Source of the DNA: Nitrososphaerota archaeon
GTDB lineage: Archaea > Thermoproteota > Nitrososphaeria > Nitrososphaerales > Nitrosopumilaceae
Length of the DNA stretch: 64,000 nucleotides
Assembly (NCBI GenBank): GCA_026708305.1
Contig: JAPOVD010000007.1
Span: 62,001-126,000, forward strand
Direction of reading: 5' to 3'
Numbering within the stretch: the first letter of the stretch is position 1; each line of letters opens with the position of its first letter. The translations under genes were made by a program, and so were the position numbers. This document shows, piece by piece, positions 43,436 through 52,923 of the stretch. Under the pieces are notes generated by a model. That model was given only the letters and a program-made list of their open reading frames with translations, searched no databases and was not told where the DNA came from.

Positions 43436-45046
43436 ATGAAAAAATATGAACAAAATGAAAATTCTTGTAGTTTGAAACTCAATGGTAAAGTCATTAACTG
43501 TAAAATCAATAGAAATTTGACAGTAGATCAGCTTATTCATATTATAATAGAAAAGAACGAAGGCATAATTACTGATAATCAATCTATTTCTGTAACAACT
43601 GGTGAATACACAGGTAGATCTCCAAATGATAGATATATAGTCTGTGATGATCAAACACATGATACTATAGCTTGGGGTAAAATGAACAATAAATTTACAC
43701 CGAAAGACTTTGATAACATATTTTCAAAAATGATGAAATTCATAGATGGGAAGGAGCTATTCATATTTGATGGTTTTATAGGTGCAGACAAAGCTATACG
43801 CACGTCAATTAGAGTAATAAGTGATCATGCGTGGCAAAGTCTGTTTGTAAGACAATTATTTATAAGACCTGACACTATAGAATTGCTATCTCATGTACCA
43901 GAATTTACAATTTTATGCATTAATGATTTTTATTCTGATCCTATTATATGCAATACTAGATCTAATGTTTTTATACTTATCAATATTTCACTGAAACTTG
44001 TCTTAATAGGTGGAACAAGCTATGCTGGTGAGATAAAAAAAGCTATGTTTTCCATAATGAATTACATCTTGCCGCCAAAAAATATTTTACCTATGCATTG
44101 TTCAGCAAATATAGGTTCTAATGGTGACACTACATTATTTTTTGGATTATCTGGTACTGGGAAAACTAGTTTGTCTGCTGATCCTAGTAGATCATTAATT
44201 GGAGACGATGAACATGGCTGGTCTGATAATGGCATATTTAATTTTGAAGGTGGTTGTTATGCAAAATGTATTAGGCTTGATAAAAATAAAGAACCTCAAA
44301 TTTGGAATGCTATTAAAAAAGGAACTATATTAGAAAACGTGATCGTTGATCCGCATACATTGCATCCAGACTTTGAAGATAGTAGTCTCACAGAAAATAC
44401 TCGTGCTGCATATCCATTGAATTATATACATGGATCCAAATCACCAAGTGTTGGAAATCATCCTAATGTAATCTTGTTTCTTACTGCCGATGCTCTTGGT
44501 GTATTGCCGCCGATATCAAAATTAACAAAAAATGGAGCCATGTTTCACTTTATGTCTGGTTACACAAGCAAACTAGCTGGTACCGAAAGAGGAATTAAAG
44601 AACCTAAAGCTGTTTTTTCAGAATGCTTTGGAGCTCCATTCATGCCTCGATCTGCACATGTTTATGCAAAAATGTTGGGAGATCTCATAATTAAACACAA
44701 TACTAAAGTATACTTAGTAAATACAGGATGGACAATGGGTCCATATGGTATTGGAAAAAGAATTAACATATCATATAGTAGATCTATGGTATCAGCAGCT
44801 TTAGATGGATCCATTGATAATTCTGGATACAAATACAATGAATTATTCAATTTATACACTCCAATACAATGTAACTGTGTACCATCCAAAATATTGAATC
44901 CAAGAAACACATGGGAGGATAAAAATTCATATGATAAAACTGCAAATAAACTTGCACAAATGTTTGTTGATAATTTCAAAAAATTTGATAATGTAGAAAA
45001 ACAAATAAGTAATGCAGGACCAAATGTTTATAACAATCAAAATTAG
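43436..45046 (+). CDS. pckA: phosphoenolpyruvate carboxykinase (ATP)
   Basis: Converts oxaloacetate and ATP to phosphoenolpyruvate, the entry to gluconeogenesis; with enolase it would feed sugar synthesis from CO2 fixed by the thaumarchaeal pathway. The 536 residues include the oxaloacetate-site RSPNDR, the HCSANIG segment, the Walker A GLSGTGKTSLS near 237-247, the metal site DDEHGW near 257 and EGGCYAK. All are as in ATP-dependent PEPCK, not the GTP form. A GGTGG ribosome binding site is seen 7 nt before the ATG. Confidence 0.96.
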   Translation: MKKYEQNENSCSLKLNGKVINCKINRNLTVDQLIHIIIEKNEGIITDNQSISVTTGEYTGRSPNDRYIVCDDQTHDTIAWGKMNNKFTPKDFDNIFSKMMKFIDGKELFIFDGFIGADKAIRTSIRVISDHAWQSLFVRQLFIRPDTIELLSHVPEFTILCINDFYSDPIICNTRSNVFILINISLKLVLIGGTSYAGEIKKAMFSIMNYILPPKNILPMHCSANIGSNGDTTLFFGLSGTGKTSLSADPSRSLIGDDEHGWSDNGIFNFEGGCYAKCIRLDKNKEPQIWNAIKKGTILENVIVDPHTLHPDFEDSSLTENTRAAYPLNYIHGSKSPSVGNHPNVILFLTADALGVLPPISKLTKNGAMFHFMSGYTSKLAGTERGIKEPKAVFSECFGAPFMPRSAHVYAKMLGDLIIKHNTKVYLVNTGWTMGPYGIGKRINISYSRSMVSAALDGSIDNSGYKYNELFNLYTPIQCNCVPSKILNPRNTWEDKNSYDKTANKLAQMFVDNFKKFDNVEKQISNAGPNVYNNQN

Positions 45047-45067
45047 TTTGTGGTTTTTAGATAAACT

Positions 45068-45076
45068 AATAAATAC
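45068..45076 (+). promoter_or_regulatory. putative TATA box for sod
   Basis: AATAAATAC, about 22-27 bp before the ATG at 45095, predicting a leaderless or near-leaderless message. Chance matches are likely in this AT-rich DNA. Confidence 0.3.
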
Positions 45077-45094
45077 ATCAAAGATACTACTTGT

Positions 45095-45712
45095 ATGTCT
45101 AAATATGAACTCCCAGAAATTACGTATGGATATAATGAATTAGAACCTTATATAGATGCTAAGACTATGGAAATACACCACACTAAACATCATCAAAAAT
45201 ATACTGATATGATGAATACTGCATTAGAAAAACTTCCAAAAGAATTACAAGATAAAAATATTCATGAAATACTTACAAATATTAATTTAATTCCTTCTAC
45301 TTTGAGAAGCGCAATAAATTTTAATGCGGGTGGATTTGATAACCACAACTTGTTTTGGAATAACATGACTCCAAACGGAGGAGGTCAGCCTAATGGTAAA
45401 CTATCTGAAGAAATATCTAGCACATTTGGAAGTTTTGAAGAATTCAAGACATTTTTTTCAACTAACACTGCATCAATACAAGGAAGTGGATGGGGATGGC
45501 TTGTTTACAATAAAGAATCAAATAAAGTTGAATTTAAATCAATGCCAAATCAAACAAGTCCTAGAACCATTGGTCTGACACCATTATTAGGATTAGATGT
45601 GTGGGAACATGCGTATTATCTTAAATATCAAAACAGACGACCTGAATACATATCACAGTGGTGGAACATAGTTAATTGGAGAGAAGTAGAAAACAGATTT
45701 AATTCGATCTAA
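45095..45712 (+). CDS. sodA: superoxide dismutase (Fe/Mn family)
   Basis: Disproportionates superoxide to oxygen and peroxide. The metal ligands are H28 (EIHHTKHH), H84 (DNHNLFW), D168 and H172 (LDVWEHAYY). The length of 205 residues and the GWGWLVYN segment are normal. Iron versus manganese cannot be decided. An aerobic lifestyle fits with it. It is a single gene between pckA and prefoldin, all on the same strand. Confidence 0.96.
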   Translation: MSKYELPEITYGYNELEPYIDAKTMEIHHTKHHQKYTDMMNTALEKLPKELQDKNIHEILTNINLIPSTLRSAINFNAGGFDNHNLFWNNMTPNGGGQPNGKLSEEISSTFGSFEEFKTFFSTNTASIQGSGWGWLVYNKESNKVEFKSMPNQTSPRTIGLTPLLGLDVWEHAYYLKYQNRRPEYISQWWNIVNWREVENRFNSI

Positions 45713-45785
45713 TTTTGCTTCTATTTTTAGATAATACATTTTAGTTGAGTGCACATTTATACCTAATAATTAATTATAAATACAG

Positions 45786-46211
45786 ATGAGCGAAGAACAA
45801 GCACAAAAATTATTATATCAAATGCAAACGTTGGAAACATATTTTGCAGATTTAATTCAAAAAGAAAATACATTAATTAACGTATTAAGAGAAGCTAGAT
45901 CTGCAATAGAGTCGATTATGTCATTAGGAGAAAAATTAGAATCTGACACACTTATGCCAATAGGAATGGGAGTTTACATTAAAACAAAGATCACATCCAA
46001 TCAAAATGTTGTTATCAATATGGGAAGTGGTATAGCCATGGAAAAAAATAAAACTAATGCAATAAATTATTTAGAGCATAGAATTAAAGAAATAGAGACT
46101 GCAATTAAAAACACAGCAATACAAAAGCAAGATGTAGCACTCAAACTGGAGCAAGGCAAACAAGAAATTAATCGTTTGACTAATGCATCAAAACAAAAAA
46201 ACACGACATAA
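45786..46211 (+). CDS. pfdA: prefoldin alpha subunit
   Basis: A 141-residue coiled-coil chaperone subunit; two alpha and four beta subunits form the hexamer that hands unfolded proteins to the thermosome. Long N- and C-terminal helices with heptad pattern (residues 1-50 and 90-135) flank a beta hairpin (PIGMGVYIKTKI ... VVINMGSGIAMEK). It immediately precedes ftsY, a conserved archaeal pair. Its last codons overlap the upstream ATG candidate of ftsY. Confidence 0.93.
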   Translation: MSEEQAQKLLYQMQTLETYFADLIQKENTLINVLREARSAIESIMSLGEKLESDTLMPIGMGVYIKTKITSNQNVVINMGSGIAMEKNKTNAINYLEHRIKEIETAIKNTAIQKQDVALKLEQGKQEINRLTNASKQKNTT

Positions 46212-47352
46212 TTTGTTTTCGAAATTACGTAAAGCATTTTCCAATGTAGTAAATAATATAAATGTACATGGAAAAGAAGTAACCAAAAGTGATATTGACA
46301 ATATTCTATCTGAATTAGAGATTTCATTATTAGAATCTGATGTTGCAGTGGAAATAGTAGATCTATTGAAGAAAGATTTGTATCAAAAGCTTACAGGCAT
46401 TCAAATTGATAAATCTAAATTATATCAAACAATTAAAAATAGCTTAATTCAAAATATCTCGTCATTATGTGATTCTATATCTAATATTAATATAATCTCG
46501 CTTATTAACTCAAAGAAGAAAATAAATCATGATGCTTTTGTAATAATGTTTGTAGGAATTAATGGCACTGGAAAAACAACTACACTTGCTAAAATTAATT
46601 ATTTATTAAAAAAATCTGGAGTTTCTACTGTTATTGCTGCATCGGATACTTATAGAGCAGGCGCAATAGAACAATTACAAATACATGCAAATAAACTCAA
46701 CACTAAATTGATACACCAAAACTATGGCTCTGATCCTGCATCTGTAGCTAGGGACGCAATACTCTATGCAAATTCGCATAACATTGATTGCGTATTGATC
46801 GACACAGCTGGTAGAATGCAAAATAGCAAAAATTTAATGGATCAGATATCCAAAATTGTCAATGTGACTAAACCAGATCTAAAATTATTTGTAGGTGATT
46901 CTTTGGCAGGTAACGATGTAGTCAATCAAGCACAACAATTTTATGATTATATTACATTTGACGCATCAATACTAACAAAAGCAGACGCTGATTCACAAGG
47001 TGGTTCTGCATTATCCATTATGAAATTAACATGCACTCCAATTATATATTTCGGTACAGGGCAAAGTTATAATGATTTAAAACAATTTAATAAAAATGAG
47101 TATATTTCTACTATGTTTCCTGATTTCGATCAAACTAAGTCCATAATACCAGTTATAAGTGACGCAAGTACTAACAAAAAAGCTAGTAATTCTAAACTGC
47201 TAATACACGATGTGGATAATCATACTAACTCTAAAACCACTAGCAAATCAAATTTAACTCAAAATAATCACCAAATAAAAAATGATAACGATAAACATAA
47301 AATTAATGAACATTCAAAGAAAAAAGGATTTTTTTCTAGATTTCGAAAATGA
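46183..47352 (+). CDS. ftsY: signal recognition particle receptor FtsY
   Basis: The SRP receptor GTPase that delivers ribosomes to SecY. An N-terminal four-helix N domain is followed by the G domain with GINGTGKTTTLAKI (P loop), DTYRAGAIEQL, DTAGRMQNS and TKADADSQGG. A polar, Ser/Asn/Lys-rich C-terminal tail of about 50 residues follows, unusual for the family, and ends FFSRFRK. ATG at 46183 overlaps prefoldin by 29 bp; TTG at 46213, two bases after the prefoldin stop, gives the more typical start MFSKLRKAF and may be the real one. Confidence 0.94.
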   Translation: MHQNKKTRHNLFSKLRKAFSNVVNNINVHGKEVTKSDIDNILSELEISLLESDVAVEIVDLLKKDLYQKLTGIQIDKSKLYQTIKNSLIQNISSLCDSISNINIISLINSKKKINHDAFVIMFVGINGTGKTTTLAKINYLLKKSGVSTVIAASDTYRAGAIEQLQIHANKLNTKLIHQNYGSDPASVARDAILYANSHNIDCVLIDTAGRMQNSKNLMDQISKIVNVTKPDLKLFVGDSLAGNDVVNQAQQFYDYITFDASILTKADADSQGGSALSIMKLTCTPIIYFGTGQSYNDLKQFNKNEYISTMFPDFDQTKSIIPVISDASTNKKASNSKLLIHDVDNHTNSKTTSKSNLTQNNHQIKNDNDKHKINEHSKKKGFFSRFRK

Positions 47353-48269
47353 AATTATCTTCAAATAGCTTATTAACAATTAATGAATTAAGCAAAAATG
47401 AAATATTGCAATTAATAGAATTGGGAATAAAACTTAAACAAAATTCTAAAACTGATAAACATATTGATAGCATGAAGAATAAAACTATGGTAATGATCTT
47501 TCAAAAACCATCAACCAGAACTAGAATCAGTTTTGAATTATCCATGTTACAGCTCGGTGGAAATGTAGTAAGCTTATCACATAATGACCTACAGCTAGCT
47601 CTTGGAGAATCTATAGAAGACACAGCTAAAACTTTATCAATTTATAGTGATATTATAGTAGCAAGAGTATACGAGCATAAACATTTAGAACTTTTAGCAA
47701 GTAATTCTAACGTCCCAGTTATAAACGGATTGTCTAATACTTTTCACCCATGTCAAATTCTGGCAGATTTTATGACAATAAAAGAACATAAAAAAAATTT
47801 ACAGAATATTAAAATAGTGTGGATCGGAGACTGTACAAATGTATGTAATTCGTTGATTTACGGATGTTCTAAATTGGGGATTAATATGTCTATTGCTACT
47901 CCAAAAGGGTACGAACCAAAATCTGATGTTATAAAAGAATCACAGAAATACATTGAAATAGAAATTAGCGAAAATCCATTAAATGTAATAAATAATGCTG
48001 ATGTCATAATGACTGATACTTTTATTTCTATTCATAATCTCAACGATCAAAAAGAAAGAACACAAAAATTTTTACCCACGTATAGAGTAAACAATTCACT
48101 CATGAAAAAAGCAAATAAAGATGCGATTTTTTTACACTGTTTACCGGCAAAAAGAGGTTATGAAGTCACAAATTCTGTTCTTGATGGTAAACAATCAGTA
48201 ATTTGGAATGAAGTTGAAAATAGGTTGTATATGCAAAAAGCACTTTTACTATCATTATTCAATCTTTAA
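47349..48269 (+). CDS. argF: ornithine carbamoyltransferase
   Basis: Makes citrulline from ornithine and carbamoyl phosphate in arginine synthesis. The carbamoyl-phosphate site STRTR is at residues 55-59 (FQKPSTRTRISFE), FHPCQILADF carries the second substrate motif, and the catalytic-cysteine motif HCLPAKRG is near residue 265. The length of 306 residues is normal. Its ATG overlaps the ftsY stop by 4 bp, so it is expressed with ftsY although the functions are unrelated. Confidence 0.95.
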   Translation: MKLSSNSLLTINELSKNEILQLIELGIKLKQNSKTDKHIDSMKNKTMVMIFQKPSTRTRISFELSMLQLGGNVVSLSHNDLQLALGESIEDTAKTLSIYSDIIVARVYEHKHLELLASNSNVPVINGLSNTFHPCQILADFMTIKEHKKNLQNIKIVWIGDCTNVCNSLIYGCSKLGINMSIATPKGYEPKSDVIKESQKYIEIEISENPLNVINNADVIMTDTFISIHNLNDQKERTQKFLPTYRVNNSLMKKANKDAIFLHCLPAKRGYEVTNSVLDGKQSVIWNEVENRLYMQKALLLSLFNL

Positions 48270-48305
48270 CGTTTATAAGAGTAAGTTTAAGTTTTTGCCC
48301 TAGTG

Positions 48306-48794
48306 ATGACACACAAAAAAATATTGAAACGAGCCAAATCAGGAAAAACCAATTATCATAAAAGAAGAGTGATGTTAATGAGTAAGCGTGAATTTATAAC
48401 AGTTAAAATTTCAAATGAAAACACATTGGTACAGATACATAAACCTGAATTTATAGGAGACGTTGTTATAGCATCTGCACATTCTAGATTTCTAATCAAC
48501 AAAGGATGGAAAGGTTCTAGAAAAAATATACCAGCTGCATATTTAACAGGATATTTAGCAGGAAAAAAATCTATAATACGTGGAACTAGCAATGCAATAT
48601 TGTACAGTGGTACTGATAAATATACTCATAGAATGGCAGCAGCACTTAAAGGACTTATTGACGCAGGACTACAAATACCAGCAGATCATAAAACATTTCC
48701 TTCGAAACAAAGAATTAATGGAGCGCATCTATCAATACAAAATAATATAGAAGACATCAAATCTATAATAGATAAGGTTACAATAAATGAATAA
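48306..48794 (+). CDS. rpl18: 50S ribosomal protein L18
   Basis: A 162-residue archaeal L18 (L5 in eukaryotes) that binds 5S rRNA. Segments include KSGKTNYHKRRVMLMSKREF, the AYLTGYLAGKK helix and AALKGLIDAGLQIPADHKTFPSKQRINGAHL. GTG at 48303 directly precedes the chosen ATG. It starts the L18-S5-L30-L15-secY operon without the L32e-L19e genes that usually come first. Confidence 0.96.
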   Translation: MTHKKILKRAKSGKTNYHKRRVMLMSKREFITVKISNENTLVQIHKPEFIGDVVIASAHSRFLINKGWKGSRKNIPAAYLTGYLAGKKSIIRGTSNAILYSGTDKYTHRMAAALKGLIDAGLQIPADHKTFPSKQRINGAHLSIQNNIEDIKSIIDKVTINE

Positions 48795-49425
48795 AAATAA
48801 AAGTACGCAACGCGTTTCTGATTCAGAACCAAAAAAAATTGATTGGATGCCAAATACAATTCTTGGCAAGAAAGTCTTGTCTGGAGAAATTACAACAATG
48901 TCAGAAATATTTGAAAACGGTTATAGGATTCAAGAATCTGAAATCATTAAAAAATTATTACCAGATTTAAAAATGGAAGTAATTGATGTAGGAATAATAC
49001 AAAAAATGACTGCTAATGGACAATCTACACGATTTAAGGCTATGGTTGCAGTAGGCAATGAAAAAGGCTGGTTAGGAATAGGCCAAGGAAAATCCAAACA
49101 AATGAGAACTGCTATAGAGAAGGCTACAAATGTAGCATATCTTAATGTCAATCCTATTAAATTAGGTTGTGGAAGCTGGGAATGTAGATGTGATCAACAA
49201 CATTCTGTACCTTTCAAAGTATCTGGTAAAGGTGGCAGTGTAATTATCAATATTCTTCCAGCACCAAGAGGTTTAGGATTAGTAGCAGGTGGACAAATTA
49301 GAAGATTACTTAAATTAGCTGGATTGAATGATGCTTGGATTAGTGCAAAAGGATCCACATCTACTATGAATTCAACTTCTAAAGCAGTGATGGAATGTTT
49401 AAGACAAACATTCAGCCAGGGTTGA
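48787..49425 (+). CDS. rps5: 30S ribosomal protein S5
   Basis: A 212-residue archaeal S5 (S2 in eukaryotes). The double-stranded-RNA-binding-like domain (KMTANGQSTRFKAMVAVGNEKGWLGIGQGKSKQMRTAIEKA) and the C-terminal PAPRGLGLVAGGQIRRLLKLAGLNDAWISAKGST are both complete. It overlaps L18 by 8 bp. Cysteines C157 and C161 region (GCGSWECRC) is a known archaeal S5 feature. Confidence 0.96.
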   Translation: MNKNKSTQRVSDSEPKKIDWMPNTILGKKVLSGEITTMSEIFENGYRIQESEIIKKLLPDLKMEVIDVGIIQKMTANGQSTRFKAMVAVGNEKGWLGIGQGKSKQMRTAIEKATNVAYLNVNPIKLGCGSWECRCDQQHSVPFKVSGKGGSVIINILPAPRGLGLVAGGQIRRLLKLAGLNDAWISAKGSTSTMNSTSKAVMECLRQTFSQG

Positions 49426-49430
49426 TTAAT

Positions 49431-49898
49431 GTGTCCAACTCATTTTTAATTTTGCGTATTAAAGGACAAGTAAATTTACCACATTGGGTAGTAACTACAT
49501 TCAAACTATTCAATATGGAAAAGAAATATAGAGCTACAATTATACCAAAAAAAGATAATTATATTGGGATGCTTAATAAAATCAAAAATTATGCTTGTTG
49601 GACGGACGCTGGAATGTCATTGGTTGAAGAATTAATAAATAAAAGAGCTTATAAAATAGGTAACATAAAGTTCACAGATTCTGACGCTGTAAAATCTGGA
49701 TTCAACAATATTAATCATTTAGCACGATCTATTTCAGATGGCAAAACAACTTTATCTAAAATAAAAATGCTTAAACCATGGTTCGCATTATCACCACCTA
49801 AACATGGATTTAAAAAAAGTACAAAGAAAATGTATAGTGAAAATGGTATATTAGGATATAATAAAGATTTAGGTATCTTGATTAAAAATATGATGTAA
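49431..49898 (+). CDS. rpl30: 50S ribosomal protein L30
   Basis: A 155-residue archaeal L30p (L7 in eukaryotes). It begins SNSFLILRIKGQVNLPHWVVTTFKLF, carries the KDNYIGMLNKIKNYACW segment and ends with the archaeal extension SPPKHGFKKSTKKMY. I chose GTG at 49431, six bases after the rps5 stop; an in-frame upstream start at 49395 would overlap rps5 by 31 bp and adds atypical residues. Confidence 0.92.
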   Translation: MSNSFLILRIKGQVNLPHWVVTTFKLFNMEKKYRATIIPKKDNYIGMLNKIKNYACWTDAGMSLVEELINKRAYKIGNIKFTDSDAVKSGFNNINHLARSISDGKTTLSKIKMLKPWFALSPPKHGFKKSTKKMYSENGILGYNKDLGILIKNMM

Positions 49899-49899
49899 T

Positions 49900-50316
49900 A
49901 TGACTACTAGGCTAAGAAAAACTAGAAAATACCGTGGATCTAGAACACATGGTTGGGGGCAAATAGGCCAACACAGATCTACTGGGCATAAAGGAGGACA
50001 AGGACAATCTGGACAATTAAAACACCATTTTAGTTCTATGTTAAAATATGATCCTGATCACTTTGGCCATGATTCTATGCACCCGCCAAAACAAAAAGTT
50101 ATACATAAATGGATTAATATACGTGATCTAGATCATGTATCATCTAAATTGCATCTAAAAAATGATATTTTGGACCTTAGTTCACTTGGTTATGACAAAT
50201 TACTTGGAGGAGGATCTACTAAACATAAATATACAATAAAAATCAAGAATTTTACAAAAAATGCTGAAAATAAAATTAAACAAGCAGAAGGAATAGTGTT
50301 ATCAAATAATGACTGA
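49900..50316 (+). CDS. rpl15: 50S ribosomal protein L15
   Basis: A 138-residue archaeal L15 (L27a in eukaryotes). The N-terminal RKTRKYRGSRTHGWGQIGQHRSTGHKGGQGQSG is the classic glycine/arginine-rich extension that reaches into the ribosome core. The C-terminal TKHKYTIKIKNFTKNAENKIKQAEG fits. It overlaps secY by 8 bp, the conserved order. Confidence 0.96.
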   Translation: MTTRLRKTRKYRGSRTHGWGQIGQHRSTGHKGGQGQSGQLKHHFSSMLKYDPDHFGHDSMHPPKQKVIHKWINIRDLDHVSSKLHLKNDILDLSSLGYDKLLGGGSTKHKYTIKIKNFTKNAENKIKQAEGIVLSNND

Positions 50317-51739
50317 AGGCAAAGCTACAACTTTAATTAGAACTGTAGTTCAAAAATCTGAACCTTATTTGCCACAAGTACCTAAACCACGTAAAAAATT
50401 ACCATTACAAAATAGACTATTGTGGTGTGGTATCGCATTATTAATATATATGATCATGGGGCAAACTCCATTATATGGAGCTTCTACTCCTGATTTTGAT
50501 TTTTTAGCTTTTGCACGAGTTATTTTTGCATCTCAACAAGGTACATTAATTGAACTTGGTATTGGTCCAATAGTCACTGCTGGATTGTTGATGCAATTGT
50601 TGAAAGGTTCTGAAATACTTAATTTTGATTTTAAAAAACCTACAGAAAGAGGAATATTCCAAACAGCTACTAAACTAGTTACATACGTAGTAATTATAGT
50701 GGAATCTATTGTCTATGGTACTGCTGTTTATGGACCTGGAATGTCAGAACCTATGTCTTTGTATATCCTAATTGGACAACTTATGAGCGCATCAATAATA
50801 ATTATGATGCTTGATGAATTAATACAAAAAGGATGGGGTTTAGGAAGCGGTATTAGTCTTTTTATAATGGCAGGTGTAGCTCAACAAATATTATGGAGCG
50901 TATTTAGTCCTTTGCCTGCTGGAGATGGAGGTTCAATTGGAATTTTACCATACATAGGACAATCTATTATGGATAATAATTTGTATGACACAATATTTCG
51001 TTCTAATCAATTGCCCAGTATTTTTGGTTTATCATTAACAATTGGTATATTGCTAATTTTAATTTATACTCAAGGTATGAAAGTAGAAATACCAATAATT
51101 TCAACCAAATACAGAGGGTTTTCTGCTGTATATCCTATCAAATTAATGTATGTATCAAACATTCCAGTCATCCTTGCCTCTGCATTAACTGCTAACGCAG
51201 TTTTCATTGGGCAAATGTTTTGGGCCAATTTTAATTCCAACAATAATAATATATTTATGAATATAATTGGACAATTTGATACTACTAACCCATCTACTCC
51301 GATAGGTGGTTTGATCTATTATGTTACACCTCCGCGTGGTATTGAAACAGCTTCATTAGATCCTCTACGTGCCATAGCCTATATAGTTTTCATGATTGTG
51401 ATAGTTATAATCTTTGGAAGATTATGGGTTGAACTAGGCGGATTGTCTCCAAAAAATGCTGCTAAAAATCTCCTAGATGCTGACGTTCAAATACCAGGAT
51501 TTAGAAGATCCAATAAGCCAATAGAATCATTATTAAATAAATACATATCTTCAGTTACAATTATCGGTTCTACCATATTAGGAGCTTTAGCTGGAATATC
51601 TGATGTTTTAGGAGTGTTTGGAACTGGAATTGGATTGTTATTATTAGTAGACATTTTAATAAATTATTATAATCAACTAGTCAAAGAACAAGTTGAAATC
51701 GTTATGCCAAAACTTGGTGCATTGCTTGGTAGAAAGTAA
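50309..51739 (+). CDS. secY: preprotein translocase subunit SecY
   Basis: The channel-forming subunit of the Sec translocon, 476 residues with ten predicted membrane helices. Landmarks are the plug/TM2 region (FARVIFASQQGTLIELGIGPIVTAGLLMQLL), LGSGISLFIMAGVAQQ, the cytoplasmic loop with IISTKYRGFSAVYPIKLMYVSNIPVIL and the last helices with EVIMPKLG-like sequence (QVEIVMPKLGALLGRK). It works with SecE (41.4 kb) and FtsY (46.2 kb). Adenylate kinase begins within its end, the widespread archaeal and bacterial pairing. Confidence 0.97.
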   Translation: MTEGKATTLIRTVVQKSEPYLPQVPKPRKKLPLQNRLLWCGIALLIYMIMGQTPLYGASTPDFDFLAFARVIFASQQGTLIELGIGPIVTAGLLMQLLKGSEILNFDFKKPTERGIFQTATKLVTYVVIIVESIVYGTAVYGPGMSEPMSLYILIGQLMSASIIIMMLDELIQKGWGLGSGISLFIMAGVAQQILWSVFSPLPAGDGGSIGILPYIGQSIMDNNLYDTIFRSNQLPSIFGLSLTIGILLILIYTQGMKVEIPIISTKYRGFSAVYPIKLMYVSNIPVILASALTANAVFIGQMFWANFNSNNNNIFMNIIGQFDTTNPSTPIGGLIYYVTPPRGIETASLDPLRAIAYIVFMIVIVIIFGRLWVELGGLSPKNAAKNLLDADVQIPGFRRSNKPIESLLNKYISSVTIIGSTILGALAGISDVLGVFGTGIGLLLLVDILINYYNQLVKEQVEIVMPKLGALLGRK

Positions 51740-52304
51740 AAAAATAGTTATAGTTGGAATTCCAGGAGTAGGAAAGACGACTTTAGTTTCTAAAACGGTT
51801 GAATTGTTAAACCTAAAAAAAACAACTGTTTCTGTATACAGTTTTGGTACTATAATGTTAGAAGCAGCTAGAAAAAACAACATACATGATAGAGACGCTA
51901 TACGTAAATTGCCTATAAATGATCAAAAAAAATTACAACTTTTAGCAGCGAATCAGATTTCGAACTTCAACGATAAAGTAGTAATAATTGACACACACGC
52001 ATTTATTTCTACCAAATCTGGGTTTTATCCAGGGTTACCAGAATATGTATTAAAGATTATTAAACCAGCTAATTTTATTTCTGTATCTGCACGACCAGAA
52101 GAGATCTATAATAGAAGAATGAATGATAAAACAAGAAACAGAATTCTCACGTCCATAGATACAATAAAAAAAGAATTGGCAGTACAAGAAGCAATGCTAT
52201 CAAGTTGCTCGGTCTTATCAGGTTCTCCAATTATACAAATATTAAATAAAGAAGGAAAAGTTACTACGTCTGCAGAATATATAATAAAAGCAATTGGTTT
52301 ATGA
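51726..52304 (+). CDS. adkA: adenylate kinase (archaeal AdkA type)
   Basis: Balances AMP, ADP and ATP. It is the archaeal trimeric-type enzyme of about 192 residues, with the P loop GIPGVGKTTL at 11-20, the FISVSARPEEIYNRRMND lid region and the C-terminal EYIIKAIGL. Of several non-ATG starts (TTG 51693, GTG 51717, TTG 51726) I chose TTG 51726, giving MVESKKIVIVGIPG, the usual beginning; this overlaps secY by 14 bp. Confidence 0.92.
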   Translation: MVESKKIVIVGIPGVGKTTLVSKTVELLNLKKTTVSVYSFGTIMLEAARKNNIHDRDAIRKLPINDQKKLQLLAANQISNFNDKVVIIDTHAFISTKSGFYPGLPEYVLKIIKPANFISVSARPEEIYNRRMNDKTRNRILTSIDTIKKELAVQEAMLSSCSVLSGSPIIQILNKEGKVTTSAEYIIKAIGL

Positions 52305-52308
52305 TTAT

Positions 52309-52923
52309 ATGGAACTTAATTTTGTTACTTTATTTTTAGATTCAATATTACAACTTGATATTTTTGGTGCCAGAGAAGGTCCATTAGGAAGTGCAGATCC
52401 AATAATAAAAGGTACTATACCTTCTGTTTTCGGAATAATCGGATTTTCTATTTTATTAAACTTGTTTAATTCTGCTATAAGAAAAAAATTAGTTGATCAA
52501 GATAAGCTAAAAAGAATAACTAAAGAAACTCGAGCATGGCAAAAAGAGCGTATTGCAGCATTTCGCAATAGAGATTCTGCCAAACAAGCAGAATTGAACA
52601 AAAAATCAATGTATATGAATAAACTAAATATGGAAATTATGCAAATGAATATGCGACCTATGTTGATAACATTTGTACCTCTAATCTTGATGTTTTATTT
52701 CGTTTTGCCCCCTCTATTTTCATATACTGTAGCATTATCTCCTATATCTTTAAATATCATACCAGGTAATTTTTTCCAACTCACTTGTACTTATGATCAA
52801 ATTGATGGTAAAATATGCACAGAAGAAAACGAAATATATTTTTGGGCATGGTATTTTTTATCATCTATTGCGTTTAGTGGAATTATAATGAGACTTACTA
52901 AAACATCTATGGATATTAATTGA
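52309..52923 (+). CDS. DUF106 membrane protein (YidC/EMC3-like)
   Basis: A 204-residue membrane protein of the archaeal DUF106 family, related to YidC/Oxa1, EMC3 and TMCO1 insertases. It has a first membrane helix (SVFGIIGFSILLNLFNSAI), a long charged coiled-coil loop (VDQDKLKRITKETRAWQKERIAAFRNRDSAKQAELNKKS), two closely spaced helices with the LITFVPLILMFYFVLPPLF pattern and a final helix. ATG 52309 lies 5 bp after adkA; TTG 52294 is an alternative. Its place in the secY operon agrees with a role in membrane protein insertion. Confidence 0.9.
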   Translation: MELNFVTLFLDSILQLDIFGAREGPLGSADPIIKGTIPSVFGIIGFSILLNLFNSAIRKKLVDQDKLKRITKETRAWQKERIAAFRNRDSAKQAELNKKSMYMNKLNMEIMQMNMRPMLITFVPLILMFYFVLPPLFSYTVALSPISLNIIPGNFFQLTCTYDQIDGKICTEENEIYFWAWYFLSSIAFSGIIMRLTKTSMDIN

